A stretch of DNA of 64,000 nt from Nitrospira sp. KM1 (GTDB lineage Bacteria > Nitrospirota > Nitrospiria > Nitrospirales > Nitrospiraceae): positions 2,170,001-2,234,000 of the forward strand of contig NZ_AP022671.1 in assembly GCF_011405515.1 (NCBI RefSeq). The letters are read 5' to 3'. A program made the translations under genes and the position numbers. The notes under the pieces are model-generated. The model saw only the letters and a list, made by a program, of their open reading frames with translations. It ran no database searches and was not told where the DNA came from. Of this stretch, positions 1 through 8,855 are shown piece after piece. The first letter of the stretch is position 1; each line of letters opens with the position of its first letter.

Positions 1-9
1 GTCTTAGCG

Positions 10-1230
10 TTACTGACGGCAGGCCGTTTCTCCACCGCCGATGTAGCTGATGGGGCCGCGGTCTTGGTTCTTCAGCACGAACGATTCCGGAGTTGCCGCG
101 CTGAACAATTTGACCCAGAAGCCGGGAAGCGGATTGTTGTCCACCATATTGGTGATCAAGCTATCCAGTTTGGCCTGAGTGCCAGCAACTCCCGTCAGGG
201 TATCCAGGCTGGTCGTACGCTTCACGACATTCCAGTTGGCCCAGAAGGGATATCGCCCGCATGCCAGATCCAACTTTGATGCAGCAGTACCAGAGGGAGC
301 CGACGCTCCGCCGATCTTCACCGCATAGGCGCCGCCTGTCAAACCGGGGACGCTATCGCTGTCGATATAACCGATCGAACTCGGATGAGTAGAGACGCAG
401 GTCGCCATATTCCCGGAACCAGAATTGAATGGTTGACTCGGGAAATCCGTCTCATTCGCGTTAACAAAGAGCACTTCATCAGCCGTCGCCTTCGTTCCCG
501 ACCCTGCAGATCGAAGACACAGATCGATGGTGCTGGATCCGCCGCTGACTGCAAGACCAAGCGTGGTCCAATCCGTCACTGCCCCGGCAAAAATCTGCTC
601 GATCTGTTCCCGAGTCAGACTCTGGAGCGGCTGCGGCGAGCCTGAGACGAATTGCCGCACGTTGCCGCCGACGATGATCGAGAACGGCACGCTCACGACC
701 GGATTGCTGGACACTCCCGTCTCTGCCACAATTCCGGTTGCCCCGCCACCAGTCTGATGGAATGAGGCAGCCTGGACATCTGAGGCGCCCCAATGCACGT
801 TCTGATTGGCCAGGACGACCGTAGAGCACACCCGCTGGTTGACATTTTTCCCACCGATGACAACCGTCGTCGCTCCTGCGCAGGTGGATGCGGCGGTGTT
901 GATAAAGCTAGTCTGCTTGGGAAACGCACCTTGGTTGAGTTGATATCCGGCGATCGAGTTAAGTGCGTGGTACCGCACGATGAGATCGTCCGCTCCCCCG
1001 TTGGTCTTGCACTGCCACTCTGTTTCATTCGGTGGATTAGCACTGTCCTTGAAAAATGTCGGTACAGGACTCGCATCGCAGATAAACACCGGCGCCAGCC
1101 CGGCGTATTGCCGTCCGGCAGAAGATCCGGTGCCGTTGAGAACGATGGTCGCCGCCTGAGCCGATTCGGCGGCCAGCGCGAGGCTGACCATTCCGAGACA
1201 GGCCAAGGCCATTTTAGTGGTTCCGTTCAT
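10..1230 (-). CDS. PstS-like periplasmic substrate-binding protein
   Basis: A secreted protein of about 406 residues with the PBP-like fold seen in phosphate-binding PstS proteins. The start at 1230 is chosen because AAAGGAGTGCAAC lies directly upstream and the protein then opens with a clear signal peptide ending near AESAQA. The middle carries the family-type stretch LTREQIEQIFAGAVTDW, followed by a serine/glycine-rich segment (RSAGSGTKAT) that resembles the anion-binding loop, and a late SSIGYID motif. No ABC permease or ATPase genes are nearby, so a transport role is not shown. It may be a surface or adhesion protein that reuses the fold, as known for other stand-alone PstS-like proteins. 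It lies 60 bp downstream of the CTERM-type protein and could share its transcript. The fold is fairly sure, the ligand unknown. Confidence 0.75.
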   Translation of the reverse strand: MNGTTKMALACLGMVSLALAAESAQAATIVLNGTGSSAGRQYAGLAPVFICDASPVPTFFKDSANPPNETEWQCKTNGGADDLIVRYHALNSIAGYQLNQGAFPKQTSFINTAASTCAGATTVVIGGKNVNQRVCSTVVLANQNVHWGASDVQAASFHQTGGGATGIVAETGVSSNPVVSVPFSIIVGGNVRQFVSGSPQPLQSLTREQIEQIFAGAVTDWTTLGLAVSGGSSTIDLCLRSAGSGTKATADEVLFVNANETDFPSQPFNSGSGNMATCVSTHPSSIGYIDSDSVPGLTGGAYAVKIGGASAPSGTAASKLDLACGRYPFWANWNVVKRTTSLDTLTGVAGTQAKLDSLITNMVDNNPLPGFWVKLFSAATPESFVLKNQDRGPISYIGGGETACRQ

Positions 1231-1290
1231 GTTGCACTCCTTTAGCAAGAAAAAATTTGTGATGTTGTCATTTCGACAATGTTTGCACTC

Positions 1291-2022
1291 TCACGCGGTC
1301 ATGTTGAAAGACCGGCGGGCCACTCCGACCAGACCGATCATCCCTGTCGCGAATAACACGGCTGCAGCAGGGATGGGTACGGCTGAAATCGTAAACTGTC
1401 CGGCAGCGGTCAGCAGGGCCGTGCCGAGGTTGGCCAATGCCACGTTCCCTTGCGGGGCATTGTTTCGCCCGATGATATTGAGCAGCGTATCCACATCGGA
1501 AGACATGCGGACGGGGAAGCCGCCGTTCAGGCTGTTGTTCCCTGACTGATTGAGAAAGGTGCTGAATGACAATGCATCGGCCTTCGGAATGTTGAGCCGC
1601 GTGTCGTTCGCCGTCACCAGCTGGGTCCCCCATGACACCAACGGATTGACATAGTTGGTAGGAGTAATGGCCACCTTTTGACCCGTAGTGAACGTTTCAG
1701 CCGCAATGCTCGAGCCTGCGAGAAAATTGCTCGGAGCACTCGGCGGCGTCTGGTTGAATCCCAGCAGCGTATATTGAAGCGCGTTGGCTCCTCCCACTTG
1801 TGACAAGTCAATCGTCGTCGAGATCCCGCTTGCAATCCCTCCGATCGTTCCCACTTTCTGCACCAACTCGGTGTTGTTGCCATAGACAACCAATACCAAG
1901 TCCCCCGGTCCAAACTGTTCCGCCTGAGCCTCACTGCCCAACCCGGTCACCATGAGTGCAGCTCCCATCACGGCTGCAGCAGCGGCACGTCCGACGGATT
2001 TCAACGCTTTGCTATCTTGCAT
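1291..2022 (-). CDS. Secreted protein with PEP/VPxPA-CTERM-like C-terminus
   Basis: About 243 residues. The start at 2022 follows a strong AAAGGAGG ribosome site; the longer upstream frame lacks one. The N-terminus is a signal peptide (VMGAALMVTGLGSEAQA). The body has no recognised domain. The C-terminus reads VPIPAAAVLFATGMIGLVGV followed by two arginines: a VPxPA box, one hydrophobic helix and a basic end. That is the layout of PEP-CTERM/VPLPA-CTERM sorting signals cut by exosortases. No exosortase gene is in the window, so processing is inferred. It sits downstream of the TonB end of the two-partner secretion locus and upstream of the PstS-like gene, all on the minus strand. The body sequence is rich in Asn, Thr and Ser, as usual for exported surface proteins. 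Confidence 0.72.
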   Translation of the reverse strand: MQDSKALKSVGRAAAAAVMGAALMVTGLGSEAQAEQFGPGDLVLVVYGNNTELVQKVGTIGGIASGISTTIDLSQVGGANALQYTLLGFNQTPPSAPSNFLAGSSIAAETFTTGQKVAITPTNYVNPLVSWGTQLVTANDTRLNIPKADALSFSTFLNQSGNNSLNGGFPVRMSSDVDTLLNIIGRNNAPQGNVALANLGTALLTAAGQFTISAVPIPAAAVLFATGMIGLVGVARRSFNMTA

Positions 2023-2459
2023 ACTTCCTCCTTTGATTGAGCGGTCTCGAAGTTGACGACACAGTTTGTCATGGACTCTCTCACCGCAACTGGTGCTCTT
2101 GTCGTGGTCTCGCATGCTGATATGTACATGTGCTCTTCCTATTGGGCGCTGAAGACGCGGCGATTAATCATGAAGCAGTCCTCCACCCGTGATTGACCTC
2201 CTTTCGTATTCCTGGCAGGCAGGAAATCAATATGTCCACCTTCAAGACCCCTGGCCTCCCAACCGATTTACATTGCGTCGGAGAGGACCTTGATCCTCAC
2301 TAATCTTTCAGACGCCGGCCGGCCAGAAGAAGTCTCATGCGTTCCGAGAAGAGTCATACCGGATATCGATTACGGGGAGATCAGGATAATTTGTTAAGAG
2401 GGTAAACAGTCCGTAAATGATTCGATCAAGAATGGATCACATGGAAGCGCAGGAGTTGA
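2023..2459. other. Intergenic region, tonB end to CTERM gene
   Basis: About 437 bp without a supportable gene. It contains the ribosome site of the CTERM gene at its left edge and presumably that gene's promoter. I see no convincing terminator hairpin after the TonB-like gene, so readthrough from the secretion locus cannot be excluded. Confidence 0.4.
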
Positions 2460-3092
2460 TTAAGCCGGCGGGAAAAACTTTATGACGACGGTATGGTCCA
2501 TGCCTTCTGGCGGCGGGCGCACTTGGGTCACCTTGGCTAGCGCATCGACGGCGGATTGATCGAATAGAAGACTACCGGACGAAGTCAGGAGACGGTACTG
2601 CAAGACCCGACCTTCCTGGTCCAGGACGAGTTCACAAAGCACGGCATATTCAAGGTCATCGGGGAGATCCGGCGGCTGTTGATATTTGGCCTGGATCATC
2701 GCCGTCAGGATGTCGGTGTAGCCGGCGAATTTACCGCGCCCTTTTCCGATCGCATACGGATTGGCATCTACCGGTGGCGCAGTGGGAGCATCGGACGCTT
2801 TCGGTGGAGGGGGGGCTTCTGCCGGGGGGGGCGGCGGTGGCGGCGGTGCTTCCTGTGGCTTGGGTTCCGGCTTGGGTGGTTCCGGCTCAGGTTCCTGTTC
2901 CTTTTCAGGCGGAGGAGGCGGCTCCTCCTTCTTGAATGCGTTGAGTTTGTAGACCTTGATAAGATTCTGTCCCCATTCCGTTTGCGACACCCAGTACAGT
3001 CCACCGCCGATCGCCAGATGTATGGCGCCGACAATCGCCAAGGTTGTCCCAAGTTTGCTTTTCTTTTGTTCGAATCCCCGATAACCGGCCAT
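2460..3092 (-). CDS. TonB/TolA-like energy transducer
   Basis: 210 residues with the TonB layout. There is a short cytoplasmic start, one membrane helix at about 15-35, a long Pro/Glu/Lys-rich periplasmic linker at about 55-110 with runs of EPEPEP and proline, and a C-terminal domain at about 120-210. The end resembles TonB_2/TolA-type C-domains (ILTAMIQAKYQQPPDLP, then a closing VVIKFFPP strand). Proteins of this class use the ExbB-ExbD proton channel to pass energy to an outer-membrane partner. The exbD-like gene ends 118 bp upstream on the same strand and exbB, tpsA and tpsB precede it. This context suggests that the transducer works with the TpsB barrel or with another receptor of the locus, but no TonB-box receptor is encoded in the window. 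Confidence 0.85.
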   Translation of the reverse strand: MAGYRGFEQKKSKLGTTLAIVGAIHLAIGGGLYWVSQTEWGQNLIKVYKLNAFKKEEPPPPPEKEQEPEPEPPKPEPKPQEAPPPPPPPPAEAPPPPKASDAPTAPPVDANPYAIGKGRGKFAGYTDILTAMIQAKYQQPPDLPDDLEYAVLCELVLDQEGRVLQYRLLTSSGSLLFDQSAVDALAKVTQVRPPPEGMDHTVVIKFFPPA

Positions 3093-3210
3093 GATTCATA
3101 TGCGTGATGGATTCAGAGTCTTCTGGGCGGCATCGGCTCCGGACGAGGATCCCATCATTTCCGACGGGACATCCAGCCCGTCCGCAGGCACACGGACGGC
3201 TCAACACTCT

Positions 3211-3627
3211 TCATGACTCATTGATGGGCTTCGTCGCAATGGCCAGGTCTTCAACAGGAACCCGCTGAAGAATGTCCAACACCGCGACGACATGTTTATA
3301 TTCGACCCCGGAATCGCCGCGAAGCACCAACGGCAACTTTCCTCCCTTGGCCGCCTTGAGATCGCGAATGAGTTTTTCCAGATCCGTGATCTTGACGCGC
3401 TCTTCGTCCATGTACACGTCGCCGTTTTTTTTGACCGAGATGGTGGGCGTGCTACTTTCCATTTCCGTCTCGTGCGGCGTTGATTCCGGAAGTTTTAATT
3501 CTATCCCCTGCACCATTGCAGTGGTGGTAATGATGAAAATGACGAGCAGCACCCAGGCCAGATCGAGTAATGGGGTAATGTTGATGTCCGCAATGGCGCC
3601 ATGGGATTTTCTGGAGATTCGTCTCAT
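3211..3627 (-). CDS. exbD: ExbD/TolR-family proton channel subunit
   Basis: 138 residues. The N-terminus has the family signature ADINITPLLDLAWVLLVIFI: one membrane helix carrying the conserved aspartate thought to be the proton-binding residue. A periplasmic domain follows (about 45-138), ending in the LDILQRVPVEDLAIATKP pattern typical of ExbD/TolR. Together with ExbB it forms the inner-membrane motor that energises TonB-type proteins. It lies 34 bp downstream of exbB and 118 bp upstream of the TonB-like gene. The assignment to ExbD rather than TolR rests on the TonB-like neighbour and the absence of tolB or pal here. Confidence 0.9.
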   Translation of the reverse strand: MRRISRKSHGAIADINITPLLDLAWVLLVIFIITTTAMVQGIELKLPESTPHETEMESSTPTISVKKNGDVYMDEERVKITDLEKLIRDLKAAKGGKLPLVLRGDSGVEYKHVVAVLDILQRVPVEDLAIATKPINES

Positions 3628-3661
3628 GCTCTTCTCGTGACGTTTAGGATCGGAGCATCGC

Positions 3662-4444
3662 CTAGTGAGCTGCCGCGCCCATCGAATCGCCTTCCTCTTG
3701 GCTGGCGCTCCTGGGCCTCATCGCTTCCAATTCTTCCTCGGCTGCTTCGAATTGATCTTTTGGCCTGAGATATTCCGTCATGAACACGGTCTCAAGATGC
3801 GCGCCGAAATTGTCCAATTCCATGGTCAACGTCTTGATTTTGGTGATGAGGTAGTTGTAGCAAAACAAAGACGGAATCGCGACCATCAGACCTGCAACCG
3901 TCGCGATGAGGGCAGAGGCCACCCCCGGCGCCATGGTGGTCAAGCTTGCCTGCTGGGCCCGACCGATACCGGAGAATGTATCCATGACACCCCAGACCGT
4001 GCCGAGCAATCCGACGAACGGCCCGCCGCTGATCGCCGTAGCCAGCACGATCAGCCCGCCTTCCAGGCTGACAGCAGCTTCGCCCAGCACCCGTTCCAAC
4101 GCAATCCGGACTGCGCTCATTCCATGGTGGGGAATCTTCACCGTCCCATACTTTTCCTGCTGCACCTTCAGCTCTTCACAACCCCCGTAGTAGAGATCGT
4201 ACATGGGAGAGCCTTGCAACTGCTTGATAGGGCCCTTGCTGAAAATGATCAGAGGACTCTTGGCTTTTGAATAATAGCCCAAAAACAGTCCATTCCGTTT
4301 TTTCGCTTTTTTCAACTGACGAAACTTATTGATGATCACCGTCCAGCTCACGAGCGAAAACAAGAGGAGCACTGTGATCGTGATTTTCCCCTCGAGCGTC
4401 GCATGATTGAGGGCAAATGCGACACCTCCCGAACTCATGTCCAT
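3662..4444 (-). CDS. exbB: ExbB/TolQ/MotA-family proton channel subunit
   Basis: 260 residues. A first membrane helix lies near residues 20-38 (ITVLLLFSLVSWTVIINKF) and two more lie in the MotA/ExbB domain, with GGPFVGLLGTVWGVMDTF and TMAPGVASALIATVAGLMVAIPS. These glycine-rich helices line the ExbD pore in the family. The C-terminal tail is short and acidic. It begins 12 bp after the end of the tpsA gene, so the five genes from tpsB to the TonB-like protein are very probably one transcription unit. Confidence 0.92.
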   Translation of the reverse strand: MDMSSGGVAFALNHATLEGKITITVLLLFSLVSWTVIINKFRQLKKAKKRNGLFLGYYSKAKSPLIIFSKGPIKQLQGSPMYDLYYGGCEELKVQQEKYGTVKIPHHGMSAVRIALERVLGEAAVSLEGGLIVLATAISGGPFVGLLGTVWGVMDTFSGIGRAQQASLTTMAPGVASALIATVAGLMVAIPSLFCYNYLITKIKTLTMELDNFGAHLETVFMTEYLRPKDQFEAAEEELEAMRPRSASQEEGDSMGAAAH

Positions 4445-4456
4445 ACACGTTTCTCC

Positions 4457-7400
4457 TTAGCCGCCCGTCCGCGGCTTGGCCTCGACTTGAATAATGACTC
4501 CGTGCTTGGCTTTGATCGTCTGCGCCACCTTACGTGAATCCTTGTCTTTGTCGCCGGCCTTGGCCACCACCTGCTTGGCCTTGGCCTCGGCCTGAGCGGA
4601 ACCAATCTCGGATGCGGCTTCTTTCACATCGTCGGTGGCCTTGATCGCACTGCTTGACGCAGCCGCAGTGGTCGACGTGGCGGCGGCTGACACCGACCCT
4701 GTGGTGCCGGTTAATCCACCAAGACTGCCGCCGCTGCTGCCGCTGCCGACGCCGCCGGATACTCCTCCTGCACTTGTTGTCGCAGTGAGCGCGCCGACAA
4801 AGCTTTTCCCGATGTCCCCCTTGATCGCTGTCGACGCGATCGTGACGCTCCCTTCAATGATCCCGCCTTGCAGATCGATGATCCCATTCGGCGAGAAGAT
4901 TCCGATCCTGCGTCCTCGAATGCCCGCTTCGGGAACGATCACGTCCTTCTTTGCTGCATACATGGAAATGTTGCCAAGCTGGAGCGGTCGGATGAATCTT
5001 TCAACGGTCTGCAAGAACACAGGTTCCCGCTGTGCCAGCAGATTTGCTTGTTCCGTGCGGAGAGCCGACGCATCCCGCCCTAGGAACTCTTGCTTGAAGA
5101 TTTCGTTCCCGAGCGCCCGGATTTGAGGGTCGTCAAACCGGGGAAACACAAGTTTGTCCCCAGGTTTCTGATCGTCAGCATGATAAGAAAACACGCCGCT
5201 CCCGGGGACATCGGCGACAAAGCTGCGGTCGGGGTTGACTGTGTTATCTGCGTTTTTTTCCAATACAACGAATTTCACGACGTCATTCCGGCTTCCGCTT
5301 CCCGCACTGATATTTCCATTGGTGGAGACAAGATTAATGTCACCGGCGCGATACAGTAAGTTTTGTAGGTCTCTTCCGCCAAAAGTGGCAATGCGAGATT
5401 TATCGACATCGATGTCGCCGGACGCCTTGATATCGATCGCCCCACCTCGAAGCGTGAGAATCCCAGTATCTCCCAGGGGAGATGGAATATTATTCCCGAC
5501 CACTACCTTCCCGCCTGATGCTGTCACCATCGAAACATCAGCCGTTCTTGCCAGAAACGTCTGCCCTCCTCCAGCAAGAATCAGAACAGAGGTCGGCGTA
5601 CCGTTGATGATCTTGTCGACGACCAGTGGCTGCCCTTCCACCCGAACCACTTGGACCCGCTCTCCATTATTGACAAATAGACTTCCGTTCCGCTCGACAA
5701 GAGACACGTGAAGCGTGGTCGGTCCTGCCAGGAGAGTCGCATTGTCCAACGATATTGGATTGCCGTCGAATAGTACTTCCGTCGAGACCAGTTCTCCCTT
5801 CAGGTTTTTTATAATCGCGAACGGCTTGCCTGATATCGGATCGAGCGTGCCGGCTTTGGTATCAGTCACTGTTTCGGTTCCAATGCCATGAATCGAAATG
5901 GTCGCCCCGTTGTGCGATATAACCCTGGACTGATCCATGATAAGGTCGCCCGCCACGGCGATGTCGACGAGCCCACCTTTGTTGTGCCCCAGACCAACTC
6001 TGAACGGCGCCGACCGGCTCTGGATACCGATGCTATCGGCAAGATCAAGTTTTCCTGCACCTGGTTCGTTGAGATCGTTCTTCACCTGAACACGGCCGGT
6101 CCCCGTGCCGATGAATGTAATACCCGTATTGTCCTGGAAGCCGTTAGGTTTTCTAAAATCCATATTGTGGCCGGCTGACACGACTGCCTGTATTCCCTGC
6201 GGGACGCCGATCTCGGCATTGATTTGAGCAATATCCTGCTTCGCCGAGATTGTGACTTGCTTCGGAAGACCATAGCTGGTGAAGTCAAAAGCCAATGTTT
6301 TGATGCTGCCCGTCCTGGATTCAACGGTGACCGGTACCGGAGCAATCGGTGAGACCGTGTCGAGGGTTTTAGACAAGATCGCTCCGAATTGTGCATCAAA
6401 CGGTCTCGACGGAGTGGCATACAGGGCATCTATGAGCACCGCTGGATCTGTCTCCATGATACGTATCTGAGGAATACGCGAAGTGGTTTCGATAAAAGGC
6501 ACCTGTTTCATTATGTCAGAAGGAATGCTGGGCAATGTCGGGAATGGTCGGTCGTCTTGGCGTTGAGATGGAGCAATCCATTTTCGATAAGGTGCATATT
6601 CAGCCTTAGTGTTTGCATCCACAATAGGAACGAGCTTCCAGCTTCCTTGTTGCACCTGCGCCTCAGTCCCAATAAAGATGAATACATAATTGGAATAATC
6701 CGGTTCCCTTATTGTCGTGGCAAGCCCTACTATGTCTTTTTGAGCCGATAGCGTGATCTTCCCGGTAGGCGATGGCCAAAATGTGACCGAGTTCTCGACC
6801 ACGATGCGACCTGTCTCGGAATTAGCGCTGAACGAAGCTGGATACGTGGCTCGTGCTTGATCCCGATTCGAACCACTCGTTCCAGGTATGGGGACAGCGC
6901 GTGGGTTTAGGAAAATGTCGCCTTTGGCAACAAGATTAACTTGATTGGAAGGGTCATAGGTAAGGCGTTGATCTGGATGCCCAGGCCACCCAATGAGCAC
7001 ACTGACATCTCTGATATCCGATAAACCTTTGTCCTGAATTCTTCCGAGATATATGTTCTCTCCGGCGGAAAGATTGATGGTACCACTTGCCAGGGTAAAG
7101 TTCGCATACTCATCCGCATCGCTGTTACCGATGCCCTTTATTGCTCCACCGATATTGCCTCCGGTCGTCACATTCGCAACGCCGTTCGTCAGCACGAATC
7201 CTGGTCCAGTCACGAAACCAGAAACCCGACCGCCGATGAAATTTTTCTCCGCGTCGATGGTTAAATTCCCAGGGCCTTCCAGCCTGATCCCTTTGAGAAA
7301 CTTTCCAGTTTGATCCAAAGCGCTCGCGCTCACGATGTCGTTTTTCGCAATGAGCGTGATGTCGCCGCCCGTCGATGGAGTGCGGACAGTGGACAAGCTC

Positions 7401-8842
7401 CCACCCAGGCTATCGATGAGCTTGATGCTGCCATTAGGAGCAAACAACGAAATGTTACCTCCCGCTCCTGGTGTGGAACTCCCTATATAGTTCGCCCCAG
7501 TTGCAATGGTCGAGTTGGTAAGTAGCACATCCCCCTGCTGAGCGATCCCAATATAGTCCCACTTCGCCGTCCCGCTATTGATCAACGTCGCGTTCACAAA
7601 TTTCAGATCCTTGCCGGCGGTGAACGTAAGGGTGCGAGAAGTGACGGCTGGAGATTGCCAGGCCTTCAAGTCATAGGAGCCGGTCACGGTCAAGTCTGTA
7701 CCCGCAGGCGAGCGGAACTCGACTTCAAAAGCGCCGCTGTTTTCGAAACTCACGAATTCTCCCGGTCCCACGGTCGATGTGGCGACTGTCGGATCGATTA
7801 AGAATCGGCCGCCACGAAATCCCGTTGCAGTATTTCCCAGAAACTGACCACCAAGCTTTACAGATGCGGCGCTCACCTCTGCAAATCCACCGTCCCCTCC
7901 CAGCTTGCCACCGGATACGTCAACCACCGCGCCCTTTTCAAACGACGCCGTGCCGGTCTTCAAATCGGCGATGGCTTCAATGGTCCCCCCTTGCGATACT
8001 CCGGCCATGTCGCCCCGTGCAATTGTCCGACTCCCGTCCCGGAGGGTCACCGCTTCGCTCGCGAGCAACTCGATCTTTCCGTTCCTCTCTCTCACCGTGT
8101 TGGCCTGGATAAGGCCGGCCTGATTGACAACCCGCCCGGCCAATGTGACCTGCCCCCCGTCGGCGACGATCTGCTTGAGATTCACTGCCTGACCAACCGG
8201 CGCCGTTATTTCAGCAAGAAACCCGCGACCGTCCGGGCGATTGGATAGGTAGGCGGTCTTCCCCGCACCCAGAACCACATTGCCCCCGGGACTCGTGAGC
8301 ACGCCGCTGTTTTCCACGTTCGGCGCGAGGAGGTAAATGCCATTAGGAGCGTGGATGGCTCCCGCATTCTTCACCATGCCTTCGAGACCGCCTCCTTCAA
8401 AGAGATAGTGCCCTCGAAGAAAATTCGCGTCCGACATATGCAGGGAAGAGGCCACGAACCCGGCTGCATTGACCTGCGCGTTGGGTCCAAAGATGATCCC
8501 ATTCTGATTCATCAGGATGACTTGGCCGTTGGCTTGTAACTTCCCGAATATCTGACTTGGGTTTTGGTCGAAGATTCGATTCAACGCAATCGCATTGGCG
8601 TTGGGTTGGACAAACTGCGTCACTTCGTTGGGGGCGATGTTAAATTGCTGCCAGTTGATGATGGCCCGTTGAGAGGCTTGCTGAACGGTCACATGAGACG
8701 TCCCGAGGCCGGAAATCGCAGCCTGCCCCGCCACCACATTTGGATTGACCGGATTGGCGCCCGCGAAGGGAGCAAAGAACAGTTCGCTCAAGAGCACTGA
8801 GATCATGAACATCGAGAGCCGCTGATTCCATGTTCTACACAT
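4457..8842 (-). CDS. Two-partner secretion exoprotein, filamentous haemagglutinin type (TpsA)
   Basis: 1461 residues. A signal peptide (ending near APFAGA, residue 29) leads into a classical TPS secretion domain at about 30-290, with conserved NQNGIIFGPNAQVNAAGFVAS at 112-132. The long central part is built of beta-helix-like repeats of the form G-x-I-x-L/I-x-A-x-x-D-I. The end (about 1350-1461) is a Gly/Ser/Ala low-complexity stretch and a Lys-rich tail. I see no toxin domain and no CDI-type VENN motif, so adhesion or surface coating is more likely than contact killing. It lies 13 bp after tpsB, its expected outer-membrane transporter. The start has an alternative Met at residue 11. The family call is very secure; the biological target is unknown. 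Confidence 0.93.
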   Translation of the reverse strand: MCRTWNQRLSMFMISVLLSELFFAPFAGANPVNPNVVAGQAAISGLGTSHVTVQQASQRAIINWQQFNIAPNEVTQFVQPNANAIALNRIFDQNPSQIFGKLQANGQVILMNQNGIIFGPNAQVNAAGFVASSLHMSDANFLRGHYLFEGGGLEGMVKNAGAIHAPNGIYLLAPNVENSGVLTSPGGNVVLGAGKTAYLSNRPDGRGFLAEITAPVGQAVNLKQIVADGGQVTLAGRVVNQAGLIQANTVRERNGKIELLASEAVTLRDGSRTIARGDMAGVSQGGTIEAIADLKTGTASFEKGAVVDVSGGKLGGDGGFAEVSAASVKLGGQFLGNTATGFRGGRFLIDPTVATSTVGPGEFVSFENSGAFEVEFRSPAGTDLTVTGSYDLKAWQSPAVTSRTLTFTAGKDLKFVNATLINSGTAKWDYIGIAQQGDVLLTNSTIATGANYIGSSTPGAGGNISLFAPNGSIKLIDSLGGSLSTVRTPSTGGDITLIAKNDIVSASALDQTGKFLKGIRLEGPGNLTIDAEKNFIGGRVSGFVTGPGFVLTNGVANVTTGGNIGGAIKGIGNSDADEYANFTLASGTINLSAGENIYLGRIQDKGLSDIRDVSVLIGWPGHPDQRLTYDPSNQVNLVAKGDIFLNPRAVPIPGTSGSNRDQARATYPASFSANSETGRIVVENSVTFWPSPTGKITLSAQKDIVGLATTIREPDYSNYVFIFIGTEAQVQQGSWKLVPIVDANTKAEYAPYRKWIAPSQRQDDRPFPTLPSIPSDIMKQVPFIETTSRIPQIRIMETDPAVLIDALYATPSRPFDAQFGAILSKTLDTVSPIAPVPVTVESRTGSIKTLAFDFTSYGLPKQVTISAKQDIAQINAEIGVPQGIQAVVSAGHNMDFRKPNGFQDNTGITFIGTGTGRVQVKNDLNEPGAGKLDLADSIGIQSRSAPFRVGLGHNKGGLVDIAVAGDLIMDQSRVISHNGATISIHGIGTETVTDTKAGTLDPISGKPFAIIKNLKGELVSTEVLFDGNPISLDNATLLAGPTTLHVSLVERNGSLFVNNGERVQVVRVEGQPLVVDKIINGTPTSVLILAGGGQTFLARTADVSMVTASGGKVVVGNNIPSPLGDTGILTLRGGAIDIKASGDIDVDKSRIATFGGRDLQNLLYRAGDINLVSTNGNISAGSGSRNDVVKFVVLEKNADNTVNPDRSFVADVPGSGVFSYHADDQKPGDKLVFPRFDDPQIRALGNEIFKQEFLGRDASALRTEQANLLAQREPVFLQTVERFIRPLQLGNISMYAAKKDVIVPEAGIRGRRIGIFSPNGIIDLQGGIIEGSVTIASTAIKGDIGKSFVGALTATTSAGGVSGGVGSGSSGGSLGGLTGTTGSVSAAATSTTAAASSSAIKATDDVKEAASEIGSAQAEAKAKQVVAKAGDKDKDSRKVAQTIKAKHGVIIQVEAKPRTGG

Positions 8843-8855
8843 ACGTATGCTCGTC

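Noticed and set aside
2679-3107. Plus-strand frames rich in Arg or Gly opposite the TonB gene
   Set aside because: They are the complement of the proline-codon runs in the TonB linker, not genes.
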